Assembly: GCA_050747525.1 (NCBI GenBank)
Contig: JBOGOC010000119.1
Location: 1-6,398 of the forward strand
Source: JBOGOC01 sp050747525
GTDB taxonomy: Bacteria; Acidobacteriota; Polarisedimenticolia; JACPZX01; DASXTC01
Length of the DNA stretch: 6,398 nucleotides
Reading direction: 5' to 3'
Shown here piece after piece: positions 1 through 6,008 of the stretch (positions within the stretch are counted from its first letter, which is position 1; the number at the start of each line of letters is the position of its first letter). A model generated the notes under the pieces. The model did no database searches. It was not told the origin of the DNA and was given only the letters and a program-made list of their open reading frames with translations. The position numbers were made by a program, and so were the translations under genes.

Positions 1-1912
1 GGACGGTCACGGGCGGAGCGGCTGCCTCCACCTGCTCGCGCAGGCGGCGCGCCTGCCGGCGTGACTCGGCGCGCAGCTGCAGGGCGATGGTCCGGTCCTG
101 GATGGCGGCCAGGAACTCCTCGCGGGCGCGCTCCACGCGATCCAGCGCGTCGGCGATCGCCTCACGCCAGCCCCGCTCCATCTCCTGGAGCCGCTTGTCG
201 GCCTCCTGGCGCGCCCGCTCGTGGTCGGCCTGCTCGGCCGCGCGCTGCGCCTTGAGGAGCTCCAGCTCCTGCTCTTTTTCCTCCGAGAGCCGCTTGAGGT
301 GCGCCATCGACTCCTGCGTGGCCACGTGGCGCGGCGACAGCATCGCCCGGGCCTGCGCCACCACCGTTTCGGGAAGGCCCAGCCGCTGGGCCACGTCCAC
401 GCCTCCGCTGCGTCCCGCCATGCCGGGGACCAGACGGTAGGTGGGACGCAGCGTCGCCTCGTCGATCTCCATGCAGGCGTTGCCCGCGCCCGGCGTGGTC
501 TGCGCCCAGGTCTTGAGCGGTCCGTGGTGCGTGGTGGCCACCACGGCGGCGCCCGCCTTGCGGAAGTGATCCACGATGGCCACGGCCAGGGCCCCCGCCT
601 CTTCCGGATCAGTGCCCGCCCCCACTTCGTCCAGCAGCACCAGCGAGGGCGGCTTCAGGATCCCCGCCATCTCGGTCACGCGCACCATGCGCGCCGAGAA
701 CGTGCTGAGGCTCTCTTCGATGGACTGGTGGTCGCCGATGTCGGCCAGGATCTGATGGAAGATCGGGAGCACCGCGTCGCCGGCCGGCACCGGCATCCCC
801 GCCTGGTTCATCAGCGCCAGCAGCCCGATCGTCTTCATGGCCACCGTCTTGCCGCCCGCGTTGGGGCCCGACAGCACCAGCGCGCCGCCATCGGTCAGCA
901 TCTCCACCCGAAGCGGGATGGCCGGGCGTCCCCGCGACGCGAGGCCCGCCTCCAGCACGGGATGCCGCGCGTCGGTGAGGGCCAGCCCTCCCCCCGGCTC
1001 CGGATCGGTGGCCAGCACACTCCGCGTCGCGCCGCCCAGCTCGGCGATCGCTCCCAGCAGGTCGAGATCCCCCACGCGCTCCACCGCCACCTCGATCTCC
1101 GGCAGGCGCAGCCGCAGCGCCGCCGACCAGGCGGTCAGGATGCGCCGTACCTCGGCCTGCTCGCGCTCCCGCTCGGCCACCAGGTCGTTGTTCAGCTCCA
1201 GGGTCTCGAGCGGTTCCACGAAAAGCGTGGCCCCGGTCGACGACGTTGCGTGCACCACCCCCGGCAGGCCGCCGCGGGCGTCGGCGCGCAGCGGGATGAC
1301 GAACCGGCCGTTGCGCACGGTGACGTAGGAATCCTGCAGGAGCCCCTGCCCCCCCGCGCGCTCCAGGGTCTCCTGGAGCCGCCGGTTGAGGGAGGCCTCC
1401 AGCTGCACGATGCGCCGCCGCGCCGCCGCCAGGTCGGGGCTGGCCGAGTCTTCCAGGCGCCCGTCGGATGCCACCTTCCCTTCGATGAGCTGCGTGAGGT
1501 TGGACAGGTCCGGTATCTGCGCGGCCAGCTCGGCCAGCGCCGGGTAGCGGGATCGCAGGGCGGCGAAGGCGCGGCGCATCCCCGAGGCGGCCCGCAGCAT
1601 GCCGAGCAGGCGCGAAACTTCCAGCCCCTCCAGCACCGAGCCTTCCGGCGCGAGCCGCTGGAGCACCGGCTCGGGATCGTCGAGCCCACCGGGGCCCAGG
1701 CGCCCTTCCTCGGTGCGGTAGCGCAGGGCGTCGCCCGCCAGTCTCTTGCGCCGGGCCACCTCCACCGGATCGCAGGCCGGCAGCAGGCCGGCCAGCCGGC
1801 GGCGCCCCGGAGGCGTCCTGACGAGCGGCTCCATCAGCCGCTTCACCGCGTCGAACTCGAGCCCCTCGAGCGTGCGGCGATCCGCCGGCGAGGCCGCTGG
1901 CGCGCCCGCCAC
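1..1912 (-). CDS. mutS2: Endonuclease MutS2, N-terminal 637 residues (C-terminus beyond window)
   Basis: MutS-family ATPase of the MutS2 branch, which acts on branched or recombining DNA and, in some bacteria, in rescue of collided ribosomes. The N-terminus LEGLEFDAVKRL (residues 15-26) is typical. The core motif GVVHATSSTGATLFVEP is at 218-234, Walker A GPNAGGKT at 349-356, DIGDHQSIEESLSTFS at 391-406, Walker B LVLLDE at 424-429 followed by VGAGTDPEE, and the switch histidines in ATTHHGPLK at 459-467. A charged coiled coil fills about 530-630. No MutS1 mismatch-recognition domain is present. The family is usually near 780-800 residues, so about 150 residues, including the expected Smr nuclease domain, lie past base 1. 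The GTG at 1912 is chosen because it lies 4 nt after the permease stop and no in-frame start is visible just upstream. It has no clear Shine-Dalgarno, so translation probably depends on coupling. Identity is secure; the exact start is less so. Confidence 0.95.
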   Translation of the reverse strand, partial: MAGAPAASPADRRTLEGLEFDAVKRLMEPLVRTPPGRRRLAGLLPACDPVEVARRKRLAGDALRYRTEEGRLGPGGLDDPEPVLQRLAPEGSVLEGLEVSRLLGMLRAASGMRRAFAALRSRYPALAELAAQIPDLSNLTQLIEGKVASDGRLEDSASPDLAAARRRIVQLEASLNRRLQETLERAGGQGLLQDSYVTVRNGRFVIPLRADARGGLPGVVHATSSTGATLFVEPLETLELNNDLVAEREREQAEVRRILTAWSAALRLRLPEIEVAVERVGDLDLLGAIAELGGATRSVLATDPEPGGGLALTDARHPVLEAGLASRGRPAIPLRVEMLTDGGALVLSGPNAGGKTVAMKTIGLLALMNQAGMPVPAGDAVLPIFHQILADIGDHQSIEESLSTFSARMVRVTEMAGILKPPSLVLLDEVGAGTDPEEAGALAVAIVDHFRKAGAAVVATTHHGPLKTWAQTTPGAGNACMEIDEATLRPTYRLVPGMAGRSGGVDVAQRLGLPETVVAQARAMLSPRHVATQESMAHLKRLSEEKEQELELLKAQRAAEQADHERARQEADKRLQEMERGWREAIADALDRVERAREEFLAAIQDRTIALQLRAESRRQARRLREQVEAAAPPVTV

Positions 1913-1916
1913 CGGA

Positions 1917-3038
1917 TCAGGCCGTCGGGCGGCGCCGGCGCACCGGACGCCGCGCCGCGGCAGAAGGAGGCGGGGCGGCCAACTCGAGCGTGGCCTCGTC
2001 GTGCTCGCGCCGCAGATCCTTCAGCAGCACGTACCCCGCGGCCGTGCAGGGGACGGCCAGCAGGAGCCCGGTGAAGCCGAACAGCTCGCCCCCCACCAGG
2101 ACCGCGAGCAGGATGAGCGCGGGAGGAAGCCCCAGCCCCGATCCCATGATCCGCGGAGAGATGACGGTCCCCTCCAGCACCTGGCCCAACAGGAAGACCC
2201 CCGCCACCCACACGACCGAAAGCCACGATCCGCTGTCCAGCACCGCCAGCAGCGCCGCGGGGATGAACCCGACCACCAGTCCCAGGTAGGGGACCAGGTT
2301 GGCCAGTCCGCCGATGAAGCCGATGAGAAGCCCCAGCGGCACCCCCAGCAGCGTCAGCCCCACCGAATAGATGATGGCCAGCAGGATGGCCACGGTGAAC
2401 TGCCCCTTCACCCAGGCCCGCAGCACCTTGTTGATCTCCGTCGTGCGGCGCCGGAGCCCGGGCCGCATCTGGATGGGGACGACACCCAGCAGCATGTCGG
2501 CCAGGTCCTTGTAGTCCACCAGCAGGTAGTAGGCGAACACGGGGATGATCACGATGGTGAGGGCCCAGACGACGACCTTCGCGATGCCGGACAGGATCCC
2601 CACGAAGCCGTACGCCAGCCAGCCTCCCACGGCGGGGGCGACGCTCTCGGCGCTCTCGAGGGCCTTTTTCTGCGCGTTCTCGAGATAGCCCGGGTACTTG
2701 GTCTCGAGGAAGTCGATGAGCGGGAGGAGCCGCAGCCTCACCTGCTCCACGTAGGCCGGAAGCCGATCGGTGAACTGCCCGATCTGCGAGGCCAGCTCCG
2801 GAACGGCCAGCGACAGCATCCCCAGCGCCAACAGGGCCAGCCCCACCATCACCACCAGGACGGCCACGTGCCGCCCGACCCGGGCGTGGGCCTGGAGCCA
2901 TCCCACCAGCGGGTTCAGGACGTAGGCGATGACCCCGGCCATCAGGAACGGCACCAGGATGTGCCCCGCGAAGTAGAGGCCCGTCAGGACCAGGGCGATC
3001 ACGCAGGCGGTGATCAAGGTGCGCAGACTGCCGTTCAT
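1917..3038 (-). CDS. AI-2E family (PerM/YdiK-like) membrane permease
   Basis: A 373-residue inner-membrane protein of the AI-2E transporter family, whose members are linked to autoinducer-2 export, Na+/H+ antiport or unknown substrates; the substrate cannot be read from sequence. Two hydrophobic segments lie at about 8-45 and a third at 57-80. An amphipathic, largely non-membrane stretch (about 81-135) follows, as usual in the family. Further hydrophobic segments span about 140-175 and 212-340. Family motifs are visible: GGLANLVPYLGLVVGFIPA at 243-261 and ISPRIMGSGLGLPP at 293-306. The C-terminus (about 341-373) is charged and ends in an arginine-rich tail (RRPVRRRRPTA), probably cytoplasmic. 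The ATG at 3038 is preceded by a strong Shine-Dalgarno (GAGGAGGG, 8 nt away) that overlaps the stop of the upstream phosphatidyltransferase gene. The frame continues open upstream, but that extension only reads through the neighbour. mutS2 follows 4 nt after the stop. Confidence 0.93.
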   Translation of the reverse strand: MNGSLRTLITACVIALVLTGLYFAGHILVPFLMAGVIAYVLNPLVGWLQAHARVGRHVAVLVVMVGLALLALGMLSLAVPELASQIGQFTDRLPAYVEQVRLRLLPLIDFLETKYPGYLENAQKKALESAESVAPAVGGWLAYGFVGILSGIAKVVVWALTIVIIPVFAYYLLVDYKDLADMLLGVVPIQMRPGLRRRTTEINKVLRAWVKGQFTVAILLAIIYSVGLTLLGVPLGLLIGFIGGLANLVPYLGLVVGFIPAALLAVLDSGSWLSVVWVAGVFLLGQVLEGTVISPRIMGSGLGLPPALILLAVLVGGELFGFTGLLLAVPCTAAGYVLLKDLRREHDEATLELAAPPPSAAARRPVRRRRPTA

Positions 3039-3046
3039 CGGCTCGT

Positions 3047-3054
3047 CCCTCCTC
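3047..3054 (-). promoter_or_regulatory. Strong ribosome binding site of the AI-2E permease gene
   Basis: On the minus strand GAGGAGGG lies 8 nt before the ATG at 3038 and shares bases with the TGA stop (3055-3053) of the upstream phosphatidyltransferase gene. It decides the permease start against the much longer open frame and suggests reinitiation after the upstream stop. Confidence 0.8.
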
Positions 3055-3637
3055 AGGGGCTCCCTTCGGCGTTGGCCAGCCGCGTGGCGAGGTAGATGTA
3101 GTGGAACCCGGAAGCCAGGGTGAGCGCAAGGCTCGTCCAGATGAGGACGGGCCCCACCACGAACGTCTCGCGGCCCAGGTAGTTCCCCAGCAGGATCACG
3201 CTGACCGTGAGGATCTGCACGGTGGTGGTGAGCTTGCCCAGCACGGAGGGAGAGAAGCGCGTGCGCCCCAGCGCCATGAACATGACCACCGAGATCAGCA
3301 AGATGAACAGGTCGCGGCTGATGGTGATGATGGTCAGATAGATGGGGACCCGGTTGGTCAGGACCATCTCGGGAAACGCGCGGGTGCGATCGGGAAGGCA
3401 CAGCATCACGAAAGCCGCGGTCAGCAGGAGCTTGTCGGCCAGCGGGTCGAGGATCGCTCCCACCGCGGTCTGCTGCTTCCAGAGCCGCGCGATCAGACCG
3501 TCCAGCATGTCGGTGATGCCCGCGGCCACGAACAGGGCGAAGGCCCATCCGCCGCGGCTGTATCCCACGGCCATGATGAAGAAGGGAATGACCACCAGGC
3601 GCAGGATGGTCAGGACGTTGGCGAGGGTCAGCCCCAT
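3053..3637 (-). CDS. pgsA: CDP-alcohol phosphatidyltransferase, probably phosphatidylglycerophosphate synthase
   Basis: A 194-residue integral membrane enzyme of the CDP-alcohol phosphatidyltransferase family, which transfers a phosphatidyl group from CDP-diacylglycerol to an alcohol in the inner membrane. The complete catalytic signature is present: D43, D46-G47, A50-R51, G60, D64 and D68, in TDMLDGLIAR followed by VGAILDPLADK. Hydrophobic helices flank it at about 8-24, 30-48, 66-80, 98-122 and 132-152, with a last one at about 160-180. The size fits PgsA (about 180-200 residues), and the start MGLTLANVLTILRLVVIP resembles PgsA N-termini (N-x-L-T-x-x-R). The conserved-looking SRDLFILL and GKLTTTVQ segments also fit. 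A CMP-forming cardiolipin synthase or another acceptor alcohol cannot be excluded. The ATG at 3637 lies 16 nt after the upstream stop; a GAGGGG overlapping that stop is 12 nt away, a rather long spacing. Confidence 0.9.
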   Translation of the reverse strand: MGLTLANVLTILRLVVIPFFIMAVGYSRGGWAFALFVAAGITDMLDGLIARLWKQQTAVGAILDPLADKLLLTAAFVMLCLPDRTRAFPEMVLTNRVPIYLTIITISRDLFILLISVVMFMALGRTRFSPSVLGKLTTTVQILTVSVILLGNYLGRETFVVGPVLIWTSLALTLASGFHYIYLATRLANAEGSP

Positions 3638-3653
3638 GCGCTGCGGGTGCCCC

Positions 3654-4619
3654 TCACTGTTTGCCGGGCTCGCGCGGGGTGGGGGCCTGCCGCGGAGCCG
3701 GCCTCACGCGCGGTTCGACCGCCGGGGGAGGCGGCGAATAGGGCATGCGCACCAGCACGCGGGCTTCCTGGAGGAACTTCGATCCGGAGGCGGCGGCCAG
3801 GATGCGGTCGGCCGAGGTGGGGTCGATGACGATCTCCGTGCGCAGCGCGCCCCCGGCCGCGACGGCCAGCACCTCGATCGGCTGGCTCCCCTCGCGTCCG
3901 GGAGGGAGCACGGGGGCGCCGGGAGCCTGCGGCGCCTGGTAGATGGCCATGCCGTATTCCCTGGCGAAGTCGTGGTCGACCACGTCCACGCCGTACACCA
4001 CGCGGCCGCCGGTGTCGACGATGCGAGGCAGCAGGGCCGGCTCGAGCCGCTTGTCCGCCGGCAGTCCGCGGGCGTCCACGATCAGGCCCGAGGCCGGAGT
4101 GTCGCTGCGGGCCCGGATCACCCCGCCCGTCCGATCCTCGCGGCGCGAAGCCGCGGTGGTGGTGGGTGCGTCGTCGTCCTGGGGGGTGTGCTCGGGGAAC
4201 ACCAGCGACACCAGCCCCCCTTCGCCCCAGAGGGGGGCCTTCAGCATCACGCGGAACGCGGGGCCGCTGTCCTGCACCACGCTTTCGGCCGGGACCTTGC
4301 CGATCCTCTTGGCGAAGCGATTCAGCACGTCGGGCTGGGCCCCCAGCATCGTGGATGCGTCCAGGGGGATCCCCTTGAGGGCCTCGATGATGCGCGCGTA
4401 GCCTTCGCGCTCCGCCTCGGCCTGGGTGATCTGGTAGTTGACGGGGTTCTTCTTCAGGTCGCGGAAGATGATCACGCGGCCCATGACCACCGCGTGGCCG
4501 TTGAGCCAGTCCACCGCCGCGCCGTTGGGGAAGGGCTGCACGTACGCGGGACGGACCACCGGCGGCTCGGCGGCCTGCGGCACGGCCAGCATGACAAGGG
4601 TGAAGAGCGACGCGATCAT
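3654..4619 (-). CDS. Exported LPP20/FlgP-like protein of unknown function, coupled to hfq
   Basis: A 321-residue protein I do not recognise with certainty. A short hydrophobic N-terminus (residues 2-13, then PQAAEPP) looks like a signal peptide, although its n-region lacks a positive charge and there is no lipobox; the whole protein has no cysteine. Residues about 34-90 (GAAVDWLNGHAVVMG, then EREGYARIIEALKGIPLD) and 115-140 (LKAPLWGEGGLVSLV) resemble the pattern of LPP20-type lipoproteins and FlgP/FlgT-like proteins. A hydrophilic linker (about 143-175) leads to a second unit: GLIVDARGLP at 178-187, LLPRIVDTGGRVVYGVDVVD at 196-215, and TEIVIDPTSADRIL at 261-274 before FLQEARVLVRM. The last 30 residues are rich in proline and arginine. 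The likely place is the periplasm or outer membrane. The ATG at 4619 overlaps the hfq stop as ATGA, so translation is probably coupled. An in-frame ATG at 4709 would add 30 non-typical residues inside hfq and is not preferred. The LPP20 link rests on recalled family pattern, not on a search. Confidence 0.85.
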   Translation of the reverse strand: MIASLFTLVMLAVPQAAEPPVVRPAYVQPFPNGAAVDWLNGHAVVMGRVIIFRDLKKNPVNYQITQAEAEREGYARIIEALKGIPLDASTMLGAQPDVLNRFAKRIGKVPAESVVQDSGPAFRVMLKAPLWGEGGLVSLVFPEHTPQDDDAPTTTAASRREDRTGGVIRARSDTPASGLIVDARGLPADKRLEPALLPRIVDTGGRVVYGVDVVDHDFAREYGMAIYQAPQAPGAPVLPPGREGSQPIEVLAVAAGGALRTEIVIDPTSADRILAAASGSKFLQEARVLVRMPYSPPPPAVEPRVRPAPRQAPTPREPGKQ

Positions 4620-4909
4620 GGCTTCTTCTTCTCGAACGAAATGTGGTTGGCGAATCCCTGCGCCTCCGGCTCCTTCTCCTTCGCCGGAGCGTTCTCCGCG
4701 GGCTTCCATGTAGAGATGGTGGACACGGCGTGCTTGAAGATCATCTGCTCGCCGCTCTTGGTGTCGAGCAGGAAGGTGAACTTGTCGAACGATTTGACGT
4801 AGCCCGTGATCTTCTGGCCGCTGTTCATGGTGACCGTGACGCGCGTGTGGTCCTTGCGCGCCTGGTTGAAGAAGCCGTTCTGCACGTTCAGGGCATGATC
4901 ATTTTCCAT
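4616..4909 (-). CDS. hfq: RNA chaperone Hfq
   Basis: A 97-residue Sm-like RNA chaperone that in the family forms a hexameric ring and pairs small RNAs with mRNAs. The Sm1 region runs from NVQNGFFNQARKDHTRVTV through SFDKFTFLL, and Sm2 is MIFKHAVSTI. The proximal-face glutamine (Q of NVQN) is kept, as are the K and H of the YKH motif, with tyrosine replaced by phenylalanine. The rim patch reads RKDH where E. coli has RRER. After the core comes a tail of about 30 residues, rich in P, A, E and K, ending in FEKKKP. Two tandem ATGs lie at 4912 and 4909. I use 4909 because GAGGGA is 6 nt from it and only 3 nt from 4912; the longer form would be 98 residues. The start overlaps the miaA stop by 1 nt (4 nt for the longer form), and the stop overlaps the next gene as ATGA. 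The miaA-hfq order agrees with many Gram-negative bacteria. Confidence 0.96.
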   Translation of the reverse strand: MENDHALNVQNGFFNQARKDHTRVTVTMNSGQKITGYVKSFDKFTFLLDTKSGEQMIFKHAVSTISTWKPAENAPAKEKEPEAQGFANHISFEKKKP

Positions 4910-5847
4910 CATCTGTCCCTCGACGACTCCTCCCACAAGGCCAGCGCCTCCCGTTCGGCGGGCTCCAGCCCCTCTCCCACGTCGAGCCAGTGAACCTCCG
5001 GCTCCCGCCGGAACCACTGGATCTGCCGACGAGCATACCGGCGCGTGTTGCGCTTGACCAGATCCACCGTGCGGGCCAGGTCGTACACCCCCCCCAGGTG
5101 GCGCACCACCTCCCGGTACCCCAATGCCTTGAGCGCGTTGGCCCCCTCCGGCACCCCGGAGGCCAGCAGCTCCCGGACCTCCTGCACGATCCCTGCCTCG
5201 AATATCCCGTCCACCCGCATGTCAATTCTGCGATTCAGGGCCGCCCGATCCATCGTCAGCCCGATCCGCACCGCCGGCACCCTCCCCGGGTCGAAGGCCT
5301 GCTCCCGGATGTGGGCGCTGAGAGGACGCCCCGTGATCCGGGCCACCTCCAGCGCCCGCACGATCCGCTGCAGGTCGTTGGGCCCCAGCCGCCCGGCGGT
5401 GTCCGGGTCGATCCGGGCCAGCTCTCCATGCAGGTCGGCCGTCGAGGTGGCGCGGGCCTGAGCGTACAACGTCTCGCGCACGGCGTCGTCGCGCGGGGGG
5501 GCGGGGGCCAGCCCGTGCAGCAGGGCCTTCAGGTACAGCCCGGTCCCGCCCGACACGATCGGGACCGCCCCGGCCTGCCGGCACTCCTCGATGGCGCGGG
5601 TGGCCAGGCGCGCGAAGGTCCCCGCCGAGAAGGGCTCAGCCGGATCGGCCACGTCGACGAGGGCGTGGGGGATCTCGCGGCGCGCCTCGGCGGGGGGCTT
5701 GCAGGTGCCGGCATCCAGGCCACGGTACACCTGCATGGAGTCGGCGTTGATGACCCGCCCGCCCAGCCGGCGCGCCAGCCGCACCGCCAGCTCGCTCTTG
5801 CCGGTGGCCGTGGGCCCCAGGACGACCAGGAGGGACGAGGCGGACAT
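4909..5847 (-). CDS. miaA: tRNA dimethylallyltransferase MiaA
   Basis: A 312-residue cytoplasmic enzyme that transfers the dimethylallyl group of DMAPP to N6 of adenosine 37 in tRNAs that read codons starting with U. The P-loop GPTATGKS is at residues 11-18. The tRNA/substrate motif INADSMQVYRGLDAGT is at 33-48 with D36, SGGTGLYLKALLHGL is at 99-113, and DPDTAGRLGPNDLQRIVRALE is at about 148-168. The RNA-binding C-terminus contains ALGYREV at 241-247 and TRRYARRQIQWFR at 268-280. Length fits the family (about 300-315). The ATG at 5847 puts the P-loop in the expected place; it lies 23 nt after the stop of the small upstream gene and has no clear Shine-Dalgarno. An in-frame ATG at 5904 would add 19 residues and overlap that gene, and it has no better site. 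The gene ends overlapping hfq. Key residues look intact and the enzyme should be active. Confidence 0.97.
   Translation of the reverse strand: MSASSLLVVLGPTATGKSELAVRLARRLGGRVINADSMQVYRGLDAGTCKPPAEARREIPHALVDVADPAEPFSAGTFARLATRAIEECRQAGAVPIVSGGTGLYLKALLHGLAPAPPRDDAVRETLYAQARATSTADLHGELARIDPDTAGRLGPNDLQRIVRALEVARITGRPLSAHIREQAFDPGRVPAVRIGLTMDRAALNRRIDMRVDGIFEAGIVQEVRELLASGVPEGANALKALGYREVVRHLGGVYDLARTVDLVKRNTRRYARRQIQWFRREPEVHWLDVGEGLEPAEREALALWEESSRDR
4916..4921 (-). promoter_or_regulatory. Ribosome binding site of hfq
   Basis: GAGGGA on the minus strand lies inside the last codons of miaA. It is 6 nt before the second of two tandem ATGs (4909) and 3 nt before the first (4912), favouring the second as the main hfq start. 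A stronger GGGAGGAG lies about 15 nt before the first ATG, too far for usual pairing. Confidence 0.55.
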
Positions 5848-5870
5848 GGCTCGCGACGCCTGCGCGGGCG

Positions 5871-6008
5871 TCAGGTGATCCCGGCGGCGCGCAGCATCCA
5901 CCATGCGAGCACGGCCAGCCCGAGCAGCGCGGTGCCGGCCAGCCTCGTGCGGAAGGCCTCCTCCCGGTGGGCCCGGCGCCGGCGGCCGGAGGTCACGTCC
6001 GGCTGCAT
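5871..6008 (-). CDS. Small single-span membrane protein, 45 residues
   Basis: A 45-residue protein of unknown function. Residues 1-22 are hydrophilic and strongly basic (GRRRRAHREEAFRTR). Residues about 23-39 (LAGTALLGLAVLAWWML) are hydrophobic enough for one membrane span, followed by RAAGIT. The basic N-terminus predicts a cytoplasmic N-terminus by the positive-inside rule. The ATG at 6008 is supported by AAGGAG 5 nt upstream, one of the best ribosome binding sites in the window, and the frame overlaps the 3' end of the upstream gene by 16 nt. A longer open frame to 6299 exists, but its extension is a low-complexity R/A/G/P shadow of the upstream gene. The gene sits between the unrecognised upstream protein and miaA, so co-transcription is likely. 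It could also be a poorly conserved spurious frame, but start signal, composition and position all favour a real gene. Confidence 0.7.
   Translation of the reverse strand: MQPDVTSGRRRRAHREEAFRTRLAGTALLGLAVLAWWMLRAAGIT

Noticed and set aside
1772..1802. Short GC-rich direct and inverted repeats (GCAGGCCGGC units)
   Set aside because: They fall in the codons for AGLLPAC near the MutS2 N-terminus and are explained by Ala, Gly, Leu and Pro codons.
221..2074. 617-codon open frame on the plus strand
   Set aside because: It lies antisense to mutS2, which is full of family motifs. The translation is low-complexity in R, H, G, Q and P with no recognisable motif, as expected of a GC-rich shadow.
1746..3095. 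449-codon open frame on the plus strand with many H, Q, D and G residues
   Set aside because: It is antisense to the AI-2E permease and the start of mutS2. Its H/Q/D-rich content is the complement of hydrophobic membrane codons.
1843..3129. 428-codon minus-strand frame overlapping the permease gene
   Set aside because: It is out of frame with the permease, which has the family motifs and the strong ribosome binding site; the alternative is R/G/A/P-rich with no motif.
4620..4709. 30-residue N-terminal extension of the exported protein from an ATG at 4709
   Set aside because: It would overlap hfq by about 90 nt, is G/E/R-rich and would bury the signal peptide. The ATGA overlap at 4619 is the better start.
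3342..4802. 486-codon plus-strand open frame
   Set aside because: It is antisense to pgsA, the exported protein gene and hfq, with composition of a shadow frame and no motif.
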